Origin: Nitrospiria bacterium
GTDB lineage: Bacteria; Nitrospirota; Nitrospiria; JACQBZ01
Assembly: GCA_035517655.1 (NCBI GenBank)
Contig: DATIYJ010000010.1
Location: 1 to 41,085, forward strand
Direction of reading: 5' to 3'
DNA: 41,085 nt
Within the stretch, counting starts at the first letter, position 1; each line of letters starts with the position of its first letter. Below the pieces are notes generated by a model. The model made no database searches, was not told the origin of the DNA, and saw only the letters and a program-made list of their open reading frames with translations. The position numbers and the translations under genes were made by a program. Below are positions 1 through 6,504 of the stretch, piece after piece.

Positions 1-20
1 ATTTTCTTATAACTCTCCAT
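1..20 (-). CDS. Start of a gene running off the left edge (first codons only)
   Basis: On the minus strand an ATG at 18-20 follows a very strong Shine-Dalgarno stretch (AAGGAGGAGG in minus sense, about positions 29-38) and opens MESYKK before the window ends. The ribosome binding site is the whole case for a gene; six residues cannot identify a family. Confidence 0.45.
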
Positions 21-222
21 CGAATTCACCTCCTCCTTTTGTAGTACCCTGAAACATATTTCTGCCAGTTGTTCTTGATGTCCCAATCGGCCAGGATAAG
101 CGCTTTTTCGAATCATTTCCTACCAAAACTTCAAGTGGATCAGGTACGAACCGATGTGGAGCATGGGGCCTCGATGCTCTCTCCGGCGGATGTGACCAAA
201 GGATTTAAATCAAGGAGGGCAA

Positions 223-255
223 GCCCGGGCCGGAGGAATGATGGAGGGGATTATA
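223..255. repeat. Left copy of a 33-bp imperfect direct repeat
   Basis: Positions 223-255 match 1067-1099 in the same orientation with three mismatches; the last 26 bases (230-255) differ at one position. A looser GAGGAGT-rich tract follows each copy (about 290-311 and 1129-1148). The two copies bracket the three-gene island 314-989, so they may be the ends or the duplicated target of an element that carried it. Confidence 0.6.
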
Positions 256-313
256 AAATGTTCAAAGGAAAAAGGCAAAGGGAAAAAAGGCGTGAGGAGT
301 GAGGAGTAAGGTG

Positions 314-460
314 TCAGGAGATAAGGATTCGGGAATCGGCTTCTTTCATCATTGCGCGGAACTTTCCCAGTTCCTTGGCCTTCCACCTTTTTGCCCAACC
401 CATCTTGTGGGGCTTGCAGAGGGCGCAGGACCGCCGCTTTGTTCGATATTGTTTTCTCAT
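314..460 (-). CDS. Small CxxCKPHK-motif protein (48 aa)
   Basis: A 48-codon minus-strand frame starts at ATG 458-460, eight bases after the stop of the DUF2283 gene, and ends with TGA at 314-316. The product is strongly basic near the N-terminus and carries RSCALCKPHKMGWAKRW at residues 10-26. I recall short conserved bacterial proteins built round a CxxCKPHK core, often near toxin-antitoxin genes, but no function is known to me. The two cysteines and the histidine suggest metal binding, which is inference. It looks like the third gene of the unit 989 to 314. The ribosome binding site is weak, so translational coupling to the gene above is likely. Confidence 0.6.
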   Translation of the reverse strand: MRKQYRTKRRSCALCKPHKMGWAKRWKAKELGKFRAMMKEADSRILIS

Positions 461-468
461 TTTCGATT

Positions 469-690
469 CTATTTCGCCGCTAAACTTTTCAGGGTTCGCA
501 CTCGAAAACCAACGATGGTGATGCCCACAACCTCTTTCTTCTTTTCGTCATAACGAACAATCACGCCCTCGCCGATATCGGTGCCAACGGCCGGGCGAGG
601 CTTGCCGACCGAAATGTAGAGCACATCTGCTTCTTCGTCAAACTCCCAGTTGAGCGCCGGTTTACCCTCGAGAATTTTTAAGGCTTCCAT
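469..690 (-). CDS. DUF2283 family protein, probable antitoxin partner
   Basis: This 73-residue protein has the DUF2283 pattern: WEFDEEADVLYISVG near residue 16, then a GVIVRYDEKKKEVVGITI strand pair. DUF2283 proteins are small and usually sit beside a small toxin-like gene such as DUF4258 or a BECR-fold nuclease, so the antitoxin role is inferred from family and context. Its start overlaps the last 13 bases of the upstream toxin-like gene, and the 48-residue CxxCKPHK gene follows eight bases after its stop. No DNA-binding domain is evident. Confidence 0.7.
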   Translation of the reverse strand: MEALKILEGKPALNWEFDEEADVLYISVGKPRPAVGTDIGEGVIVRYDEKKKEVVGITIVGFRVRTLKSLAAK

Positions 691-989
691 ATGGTTGATC
701 TCCTTTTTGAAGGCGTAACCGTAAAATAGGCCGTCAGAACAAAGCCATCCTGACCTGACAGCTCTCTATAAGCCACGATGAGATGCTTCTGGGTCAGAGG
801 TGTCTTAGAATAAAACCGCACAGCCAGCAATTCGCCAAAGTCGCCTTCCTGTATTGAATCCGGGCTTGAGATGGTTTCGATCACTTTACCCTGTTGATCA
901 CGCATCTCCGGATGCCGTCGCGTGATATGACTCCATCTTTCTCGGGTGATTCGGATGGGAACCGCGTTTTTCGAATACGTAACGATCAT
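678..989 (-). CDS. BECR-fold (PBECR-like) RNase, probable toxin
   Basis: This 103-residue protein opens with a strand followed by RITRERWSHITRRHPEMR, then VIETISSPDSI, and ends with HLIVAYRELSG and FVLTAYFT strands. That order (helix with an HxxxxHPE-like motif, I..P..I, then V.Y and TAY strands) is typical of the Barnase-EndoU-ColicinE5-RelE-like PBECR families, which are predicted ribonucleases. Overlap with a DUF2283 gene supports a toxin-antitoxin pair. A promoter with an inverted repeat at the expected transcription start lies just upstream. Toxicity and RNase activity are inferred, not seen. Confidence 0.6.
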   Translation of the reverse strand: MIVTYSKNAVPIRITRERWSHITRRHPEMRDQQGKVIETISSPDSIQEGDFGELLAVRFYSKTPLTQKHLIVAYRELSGQDGFVLTAYFTVTPSKRRSTIWKP

Positions 990-1005
990 AACCTATAGGC
1001 CGGCC

Positions 1006-1017
1006 CGTTTACAAACG
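1006..1017. promoter_or_regulatory. Inverted repeat at toxin-gene start site (candidate operator)
   Basis: CGTTT-AC-AAACG lies where transcription from the minus-strand promoter 1024-1052 should begin. An inverted repeat at that position is what an autoregulating toxin-antitoxin complex would bind, but DUF2283 is not known to me as DNA-binding, so the role is speculative. Confidence 0.3.
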
Positions 1018-1023
1018 TTACTT

Positions 1024-1052
1024 TATTTACGCAAACAGCTTGTAAGAATCAA
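1024..1052 (-). promoter_or_regulatory. Sigma-70-like promoter of the toxin-antitoxin unit
   Basis: In minus sense, TTGATT (1047-1052) and TAAATA (1024-1029) are 17 bases apart. The predicted start near 1017 gives a leader of about 28 bases before the ATG at 989. Confidence 0.4.
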
Positions 1053-1066
1053 TGACTGCAAGAACG

Positions 1067-1099
1067 GCCCGCCCCGGAGGAATGATGCAGGGGATTATA
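1067..1099. repeat. Right copy of the 33-bp imperfect direct repeat
   Basis: Partner of 223-255 (three mismatches in 33). It lies upstream of the toxin gene, so the pair encloses the whole minus-strand unit and its promoter. Confidence 0.6.
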
Positions 1100-1580
1100 C
1101 CGTTTTATGGTGGAAGAGTCAAAAAGGGGTGAGGAGTAAGGAGTGAGGGGGGAAGGGGCAGAGAGCGCATGGATTAAATGGCCCGTAGGGGCTGACCTAT
1201 GTGTCAGCCCGGGATGCAAAAGGATTAAGTAGAATGGAGGAAATACCCCCCTTTGACCCCTATATATAATGATGCAGATCGAATATATTGAAGCTTTCGG
1301 AAGCAATGGCCGGGGCGCGCCGATGCGTATTGGCTGTTGCTGCGAATGCAAATCATAGACATATTATGAACCGCGGTATACCATCCAACCATCCAACCTG
1401 AATGAGGAGACATATCGATCGGCCTGTTGACTGTCTTGCAATCCTCTTTTCGTATAAATCTTAAATCATGATCGTTCCCCATCCCATTGCCAAGCGCGGA
1501 AGGTTTGGCACAGGCCCTGCAATCTGGTCCGAGCGCACGGGACAAATTCAGAACGATCCAACAACCACAGGAGGTGGCCG

Positions 1581-1943
1581 ATGTTTCGAATCGCAGCGTT
1601 TTTAGCTTCCGGTTTTGTCAGTTTTCTTTTGGTCAGCACGGTGGTGGCGCAACAGCTGGCCTCGACGTCTTTGGTGGTCAGGCCGGTGGCCCAGGGACAA
1701 ATGAAGACGGCCGACGTGCGTCATATCACCGGGACGGTCAAGGACGTGGACCTGACGGCCCATACCTTCAGCATCAAGAACCGCCGCGGGGAGCAGAGTT
1801 TCGTGATCTCGCCCGAGACGCAGCTCAAGCGGGGACGGGAGCGTTTGAGACTGGACGGGTTGCAGCCGGAATCGAAAGTATCCGTGAGCTATTGGGATCA
1901 CAACGGGAAAAAAGAGGCCGGCGTGATCAAGTTGACGAAGTAA
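1581..1943 (+). CDS. Small secreted protein, DUF5666-like OB-fold
   Basis: The 120-residue product begins with a signal peptide (hydrophobic residues 5-22, likely cleavage after VVA near residue 23). The mature part has the rhythm of DUF5666-type small beta-barrels: ITGTVKDVDLTAHTFSIKN, a VISPETQLKRG strand, LQPESKVSVSYWD and a final VIKL strand. Such domains are secreted and of unknown function; ligand binding is only a guess. The start is supported by AGGAGG about seven bases before ATG 1581. It is monocistronic: a strong terminator follows. Confidence 0.7.
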   Translation: MFRIAAFLASGFVSFLLVSTVVAQQLASTSLVVRPVAQGQMKTADVRHITGTVKDVDLTAHTFSIKNRRGEQSFVISPETQLKRGRERLRLDGLQPESKVSVSYWDHNGKKEAGVIKLTK

Positions 1944-1972
1944 AGTGCATTAAAAGCGTCCCGTGCGGTTTT

Positions 1973-2010
1973 AAAAAAAGGCTCACGCCTGTTCGGGTGA
2001 GCCTTTTTTT
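1973..2010 (+). terminator. Intrinsic terminator
   Basis: GGCTCAC (1980-1986) pairs with GTGAGCC (1997-2003), flanked by an A-run upstream and seven T downstream (2004-2010). It ends the transcript of 1581-1943. Confidence 0.9.
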
Positions 2011-2025
2011 GGTCGCAAAAAAGTA

Positions 2026-2054
2026 TTGACCAGACCGAACGGCTATCTTATGAT
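2026..2054 (+). promoter_or_regulatory. Sigma-70-like promoter, predicted leaderless
   Basis: TTGACC (2026-2031), a 17-base spacer and TATGAT (2049-2054). Only six bases separate the -10 box from the ATG at 2061, so transcription should start at or next to the start codon. No Shine-Dalgarno sequence could be transcribed. Confidence 0.65.
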
Positions 2055-2060
2055 GAAAAC

Positions 2061-2411
2061 ATGTTCTTCAATATGTTTCAATCCGACCCGTCCCTGAACA
2101 TCTCGCCGGAAGAGACCAAGGCCAAGCTCGACCGCGGAGAGAAGATCGTTCTGCTGGACGTCCGCGAGCCCTGGGAAGTGGCGATCAACCGCTTAAACGG
2201 CGCGGTGGTCATTTCGATGGCCGAGCTCGGCCAGCGGCATACGGAGCTCGATCCCGAGGCCGAGATCATCGTCTATTGTCATATGGGCGTCCGAAGCCTG
2301 AAGGCGACCCGTTTTCTAAAGGACCAGCAGTTCAAAAATGTAAAAAACCTGGCCGGCGGAATCGATGCCTGGTCGCTCAAGGTCGACCCCAAGGTTCCCC
2401 GCTACCGGTAA
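2061..2411 (+). CDS. Single-domain rhodanese-like sulfurtransferase
   Basis: The 116-residue protein has one rhodanese domain: VLLDVREPWEVAINRLNGAVVIS at the front (LDVRE near residue 32), then the active-site loop CHMGVRS with the persulfide-carrying Cys73, and the LAGGIDAW signature near the end. Length and motifs match cytoplasmic single-domain rhodaneses (GlpE/PspE-like) that move sulfane sulfur; there is no signal peptide. The start is taken as ATG 2061, with ATG 2073 as an alternative. The promoter geometry implies a leaderless mRNA. Substrate and partner are not indicated by the neighbours. Confidence 0.88.
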   Translation: MFFNMFQSDPSLNISPEETKAKLDRGEKIVLLDVREPWEVAINRLNGAVVISMAELGQRHTELDPEAEIIVYCHMGVRSLKATRFLKDQQFKNVKNLAGGIDAWSLKVDPKVPRYR

Positions 2412-2561
2412 GGTCTTGTCTCCCGCCTCCATCCCTGTCCCTTTTCGGCCGCAATCTTGAAATTTTTCTTCGTCCGGTCCCTTCCCAACGATCCCGATTT
2501 TTTTGAACAGAAAAACGCGAAAACTGCCGTGCAATCTTCGGATAATGCACGAAAAGAAGAC

Positions 2562-2589
2562 TTGACATTGGTCGAAAACATGCTAAATT
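2562..2589 (+). promoter_or_regulatory. Promoter of the riboswitch-controlled operon
   Basis: TTGACA (2562-2567) and TAAATT (2584-2589) are 16 bases apart, and the -10 box is preceded by TGC, an extended -10 feature. The predicted start near 2596 gives about 80 bases of leader, with two small hairpins (near 2605-2618 and 2630-2645), before the aptamer. Confidence 0.6.
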
Positions 2590-2675
2590 TGTCAATGGAG
2601 TGTGCCTCCCCGAGAGGCGTCGATTTAAGCGGCCCGATGGCCGGAAACTTTCAATTAGACGAAGTACCACGATTG

Positions 2676-2772
2676 CTCCTTTGATCAGAGCAAACCAGGG
2701 GAAACTCTGGGACGCAGAGCAACGGGGCTAAAGGAGAAACGTTCTCTCCCATGCCCGCCGAGCCGCCGAAGG
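2676..2772 (+). promoter_or_regulatory. GEMM-I cyclic-dinucleotide riboswitch aptamer, A20 (cGAMP-type)
   Basis: The conserved GEMM-I core is visible: GCAAACC (2690-2696), a hairpin capped by a GAAA tetraloop (2695-2710), GGGACGCAGAGC (2709-2720), a second helix GGGC...GCCC enclosing GGAGAA/TTCTCTCC, and the 3' strand GCCGAGCCGCCGAA (2759-2770 region). Against the Vibrio cholerae Vc2 aptamer the base before GCAAACC is G20, which contacts one ligand guanine; here it is A (2689). A20 is known to favour 3',3'-cGAMP and marks the GEMM-Ib switches of Geobacter, although A20 RNAs can also bind c-di-GMP. The 3' strand is shared with the terminator below, so ligand binding should turn the operon on. 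Confidence 0.9.
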
Positions 2773-2794
2773 AATTTCTTTGGCGGCTTTTTTT
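2761..2794 (+). terminator. Riboswitch expression platform: intrinsic terminator
   Basis: AGCCGCCGAAG pairs with CTTTGGCGGCT (the inner pairs include G-U) and is followed by seven T. The left arm is the 3' strand of the aptamer, so aptamer folding and terminator folding exclude each other. This is the layout of a ligand-ON transcriptional switch ahead of ATG 2812. Confidence 0.9.
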
Positions 2795-2811
2795 GTGCAG
2801 AGGAGGTTCCC

Positions 2812-5268
2812 ATGCAGACCAAGAACAGAAAAAATCGCATCGTCGGATGGACGATCAGCGGGCTTTTTCTTTTATCTTTCGGTTACTATCTCACGTCGTG
2901 CGTCAGCTCCTCGAACCAGACCGTGTCCGAGAACGATCTGCCCGGGGTGGCGTTCGTCAAGCGGTCGGTCGACGCGATCGGCAATCCTCTGGATCCGATC
3001 GAATTCAAGGCCGGGGGCGATCTTTATACCCTGGTCCCGGGCACCCCGTCGGGAAAGCTGCGGAATATCACGGGAGACCTGACGAACGGCGCGGGGGACG
3101 TCTCCGACCCGGAAATCTTTCCGCAGACGCAGGGCGGGCCGTTCCGGCTGGTCTTCTCGATGAACAAGGGGAGCGGCGATCACTGGCACGTTTATGAAGT
3201 CCAGATCAATGAGGACGGGAGCCGGGCGACTGCGCCGGTCCAGCTGACCTGCGGCGATTCGGACGAACTCGCCCCCGCCTATCTTCCGGACGGCCGGATC
3301 GTCTTTGCCTCGAACCGTCCCGGCTATCTCGACGAATACGAACGGAGGAAATCGACCGTTCTTCATATTCTCGACCGAACCAAGACGGTCCAAGCCGGCC
3401 AGCCCTCCTGCGATTCCGGCGAGGTCGTCCAGATCTCGTTCAACCAGAGCCACGACCGGAACCCGATCGTCCTCCGGGACGGGACGATCCTCTACAGCCG
3501 TTGGGAGCATCTCGGAACGGTGAACAAGTTCGCCATTTTCTTCATGGAGCCGGACGGGACGGATACGTTCGTCAAATACGGCTCGCATTCCGGAGTGAAC
3601 ACCTTTCTCGATCTTCGCGAGCAGCTGGACGGCAGCCTCGTCGCCACCATGATGCCGCTGAGCGGAACCTACGAGGGCGGCGCCATCGGGCATCTCGATA
3701 TCGTCAACGAGGTCGACGATCCTAATACGGCCTCCCTCCAGCTGACCGGTTCCCAGGTCATCCCGGCCGACATGACGCCATCCAATTTCGGCCGGTACCA
3801 CAACGTCTATCCCATTCCGGACGGGAGTCTCCGCTACCTGACCTCCTACTCGACCGGAAAAGTGATCAACGACCCGAAGAATAAAATCGTGCAGGAACCC
3901 GATTACGGCCTCTGGATGCTGAACAACAGCGACGGGACGCTCAAACCGATCCTCGTTCCGGGTGACAACAGCCGCCAGGCCTATCTCGAGCCGATCCCGC
4001 TCATGCCGGTCCCGGCCGCGATGATCCCGACGGCCAAGCCGGAGAAGGCGGCCAATCGGAGTTCGTTGGGGACGCAAGGGGTGCTCGCGGCCGCGAGCGT
4101 CTACGACTCGGAAGCCAACCGGGCCCTCTCGAACGAGGTCCTGGGCGTGACCATTCCGCGCGACGCCAACGGCATCATCGATTTCAACGCCCTCTGCAGC
4201 GACCCGAGCCTGCAGGTCGTCAAACAGGTCCGGATCATCCAGGCGGTTCCGAGCCAGGCCGGGGTCGGAACGGAAGACATCGGACTATCCGAGTTCGAGC
4301 GCCAGAGGATCCTCGGCTATGCGCCGGTCGAGTGCGACGGCTCCTTCCGCGTCACCGTGCCGGCCGATACGAGCCTGACCCTCAATGTGGTCGACTCCCA
4401 AAGCCGTTCGTTCAAAGTGAAGGAAAACTGGCTGGCGGTCCGGCCCGGAGAGAATCGGACCTGTAACGGCTGTCATTCGCCGCGCCGGGGAACTCCCCAG
4501 CGGCTGGCGACCGATTCCATCGCGCTCAACCGGGCTCCCTCGACCCTGGTTCCGCCCGCGATTCCGGTGATCGCCTTCAATACGAACATCCAGCCGATCT
4601 TCACGGCCAAATGCGTTTCGTGTCATTCGATCTCGGATCAAAATTCTGACGGAGTCCTCGACAGCCCGGCGGGCGGGCTTGACCTGAGCTCGGATCAGGC
4701 CGGCACCGGGTTCCCGATCTCCTACTCGAGCCTTCTCGAAGACAATATGAACGGCTCGGACCTGGTCTTTCCCGGGGAATCGCAGCAGAGTTATCTCATC
4801 GAACGGGTTTTCGGCCAGGAAATCCGGGCCGTCCGTTCCCTGCCGGCCTCGGATCCGAACAATCACGCCCAGATGCTGACGCCGGATGAAAAACAGACCC
4901 TGGTCGAATGGATCGATCTGGGGGCGCAGTTCAGCAACGAAGATGTCGTCAGCAATCCGGGCCGTAAGCGGCTCGACACGACGGTCTTTACGTCCGCCAT
5001 CCAGCCGATTCTTCTCAACCGCTGCGGCCAATGCCATGTGGCCGGCGGCGACAGCAACTTTGTATTGACCGGGGACACCGAGGAGGGCGATTTCAACGCG
5101 ACGGCGGCCCGTGTGAACGTGACCGATCCGGCTCAAAGCATCCTGCTTTTGAAAGCGACGGGAACGATCCCGATGCTCGTGAACGGAACGGCGGTCGCGC
5201 CTCCGCCGCTTTCCCCTTCGGATCCGGACTATACGACGATACTCAACTGGATCACGGCGGCGCAGTGA
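2812..5268 (+). CDS. HzsA-like triheme c-type cytochrome lipoprotein
   Basis: This 818-residue protein starts with a hydrophobic segment ending in a lipobox (LTSC, Cys30), so it should be a lipid-anchored envelope protein. Residues about 60-400 look like a TolB/beta-propeller (repeated PDG and LPDG turns such as LAPAYLPDGRIVFASNRPGY). The C-terminal part has three heme-binding motifs: CNGCH (551-555), CVSCH (601-605) and CGQCH (738-742). Length and propeller-plus-cytochrome order resemble the hydrazine synthase alpha subunit (HzsA) and its many non-anammox relatives; hydrazine chemistry should not be assumed, since no HzsB/HzsC partners are present. Start: ATG 2812 with AGGAGG at 2801-2806. 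First gene of the riboswitch operon. Confidence 0.8.
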   Translation: MQTKNRKNRIVGWTISGLFLLSFGYYLTSCVSSSNQTVSENDLPGVAFVKRSVDAIGNPLDPIEFKAGGDLYTLVPGTPSGKLRNITGDLTNGAGDVSDPEIFPQTQGGPFRLVFSMNKGSGDHWHVYEVQINEDGSRATAPVQLTCGDSDELAPAYLPDGRIVFASNRPGYLDEYERRKSTVLHILDRTKTVQAGQPSCDSGEVVQISFNQSHDRNPIVLRDGTILYSRWEHLGTVNKFAIFFMEPDGTDTFVKYGSHSGVNTFLDLREQLDGSLVATMMPLSGTYEGGAIGHLDIVNEVDDPNTASLQLTGSQVIPADMTPSNFGRYHNVYPIPDGSLRYLTSYSTGKVINDPKNKIVQEPDYGLWMLNNSDGTLKPILVPGDNSRQAYLEPIPLMPVPAAMIPTAKPEKAANRSSLGTQGVLAAASVYDSEANRALSNEVLGVTIPRDANGIIDFNALCSDPSLQVVKQVRIIQAVPSQAGVGTEDIGLSEFERQRILGYAPVECDGSFRVTVPADTSLTLNVVDSQSRSFKVKENWLAVRPGENRTCNGCHSPRRGTPQRLATDSIALNRAPSTLVPPAIPVIAFNTNIQPIFTAKCVSCHSISDQNSDGVLDSPAGGLDLSSDQAGTGFPISYSSLLEDNMNGSDLVFPGESQQSYLIERVFGQEIRAVRSLPASDPNNHAQMLTPDEKQTLVEWIDLGAQFSNEDVVSNPGRKRLDTTVFTSAIQPILLNRCGQCHVAGGDSNFVLTGDTEEGDFNATAARVNVTDPAQSILLLKATGTIPMLVNGTAVAPPPLSPSDPDYTTILNWITAAQ

Positions 5269-5729
5269 CGCGGTGGCTCTTAACACAAATCGTCACGGTC
5301 TTGATGACGGGAATTTTCTTGTGGTCGGGCGGCGGATGCGGCTCGGTCGATCCCGGCGTGGACCCGACCATCGGAAGCCTGGACTACGACGCGTTCAAGG
5401 CCAACGTCCAGCCCGTCCTGGATCGGCGGGGCTGCTCGAACTCGAGATGCCACTACCGGAACAAGGCCAATCCCAGCAACGGCGGTCCCGGCGGAAGTTT
5501 CCGAATCTATAATTGCGCCGCCGATCCCTGCTCGGAGGATCAATCCCGTGCCAACTACGATTCGTCTTCGGGCATGACCGATATTGCCAATCCGGCCGGC
5601 AGCAAGATTCTGCTCAAGCCGCTGGCGGTGTCCGCCGGCGGCATTCAGCACCTGGGAGGGGATATCTTCCCGAATACGAGTGATCCGGATTATCTCACGA
5701 TCCTGAGTTGGATCCAGAGTCCGAATTGA
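5265..5729 (+). CDS. Small secreted cytochrome-like protein with a CX4CH motif
   Basis: The start is taken as GTG 5265, which overlaps the TGA of the cytochrome gene (GTGA), giving 154 residues. A hydrophobic N-terminus ends in a weak lipobox-like SGGGC near residue 25. The mature part begins FKANVQPVLDRRGC and carries Cys57-SNSR-Cys62-His63, a CX4CH heme motif in place of CXXCH. The Y..FKANVQPVLD lead-in and the closing DPDYLTILSWI match the cytochrome-type domains in the protein before it, where CXXCH follows the same lead-in. Covalent heme is therefore likely but unproven. It probably works with the HzsA-like protein by tight translational coupling. Confidence 0.65.
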   Translation: MTRWLLTQIVTVLMTGIFLWSGGGCGSVDPGVDPTIGSLDYDAFKANVQPVLDRRGCSNSRCHYRNKANPSNGGPGGSFRIYNCAADPCSEDQSRANYDSSSGMTDIANPAGSKILLKPLAVSAGGIQHLGGDIFPNTSDPDYLTILSWIQSPN

Positions 5730-5734
5730 GAACG

Positions 5735-6493
5735 ATGGGTCGAGAAACCCGGTCTCGATTTTTATGGATCCTCCTCTGCCTGGAGTTTTTTCTGACGGCC
5801 GGAGCCGCCTCGGGAGAGGAGACGGTCCAGAAAGCGTCGGTGGTCGAACCGTTCCTCGAGATCCACACCGGACCGGGCCGGAGCTATCCGGTTTTTTACA
5901 TCGCGGAACGGGGGGAGGAGATCCTCCTTCTGAAGCGCCAGACGGACTGGTACCGGGTCCGCCTGGCCAACGGAAAGGAAGGGTGGGTCCATCGGAACGA
6001 GATCGAGAAGACCCTGCTGGCCCAGGGACGGAAAAAGGGTTGGATGGACCGGATCTACGATGACCATATCGCCGGCCGGCTGGAGATGGGATGGGAGGCG
6101 GGGACGTTCGGAGGAGACGCGTCCCTCTTCCTCCGCATGAACTATCTTCTGACCGGCGCCCTGTCCATGGAGGGAGGCGCCGGTTTTGTCTCGAGCAACC
6201 TGGGCAGCACGGACCTCTTTCAGGCCGGGATGGTGATCACACCGTGGAGAACGCCCTGGTTCTCGCTGTCGGGGACCGTCGGTGGAGGGGTCGTCTATTC
6301 GACGCCGTCGAGTCTCCTCGTGGACGTCACCCGGAAGATGTTCCATGAAGCCCACGGCGGCATCGGGATTTCCATCCCTCTCGTCCGGAACCTGTTCGCC
6401 CGGGGCGATTTTCGAAATTACACCGTGTTCATGGGCCAGGCGCGGATCCGGGAGTTCCGGGAATACAGCGCGGGCCTCTCGTTTCGGTTTTAG
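5735..6493 (+). CDS. SH3-domain outer-membrane beta-barrel protein
   Basis: The 252-residue product has a signal peptide (hydrophobic residues about 7-24, ending AGAASG). A bacterial SH3 domain follows (about residues 33-88): FLEIHTGPGRSYPVF, then DWYRVRLANGKEGWV. After a short linker, alternating strands end in FREYSAGLSFRF, with a C-terminal Phe typical of outer-membrane barrels. SH3 domains of this kind bind peptidoglycan or peptides, so the protein may fix the barrel to the cell wall. ATG 5735 is preferred to the upstream in-frame start because it directly precedes the signal peptide and follows the previous stop by five bases. Confidence 0.65.
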   Translation: MGRETRSRFLWILLCLEFFLTAGAASGEETVQKASVVEPFLEIHTGPGRSYPVFYIAERGEEILLLKRQTDWYRVRLANGKEGWVHRNEIEKTLLAQGRKKGWMDRIYDDHIAGRLEMGWEAGTFGGDASLFLRMNYLLTGALSMEGGAGFVSSNLGSTDLFQAGMVITPWRTPWFSLSGTVGGGVVYSTPSSLLVDVTRKMFHEAHGGIGISIPLVRNLFARGDFRNYTVFMGQARIREFREYSAGLSFRF

Positions 6494-6504
6494 GAAGGGT
6501 GAGG

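Larger units (their letters stand above)
990..1580. other. Gene-free stretch with promoter, repeat copy and low-complexity sequence
   Basis: No convincing gene is seen on either strand. The stretch holds the promoter and operator-like inverted repeat of the toxin gene, the right copy of the 33-bp repeat, a purine-rich GAGGAGT tract, and an imperfect CATCCAACC tandem at 1381-1398. Sequence before the next gene has a good ribosome binding site but no convincing -35/-10 pair with normal spacing. Confidence 0.5.

Noticed and set aside
69-302. Plus-strand 77-codon frame at the left edge
   Set aside because: No ribosome binding site, no recognised domain, and it runs into the low-complexity repeat tract; composition does not look coding.
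1381-1398. CATCCAACC tandem as a regulatory repeat
   Set aside because: Two units only and no promoter relation; chance cannot be excluded.
2676-2772. Reading the riboswitch as an ordinary c-di-GMP (G20) GEMM-I aptamer
   Set aside because: The base before GCAAACC is A at 2689, not G. c-di-GMP binding is not excluded, because A20 aptamers can bind both ligands, but the sequence signature favours cGAMP.
2751-3197. Plus-strand frame beginning in the riboswitch 3' strand
   Set aside because: It would start inside the aptamer and read through the terminator in a different frame from the cytochrome gene; the in-frame ATG 2812 has the proper ribosome binding site.
2872-4077. A 401-codon open frame on the minus strand inside the HzsA-like gene
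   Set aside because: It is antisense to a gene with three heme motifs and a good start; its Arg- and Asp-rich composition is what GC-rich third positions produce. The same applies to 4285-5286, 11011-12333, 13425-14525 and 26928-28190 on the minus strand.
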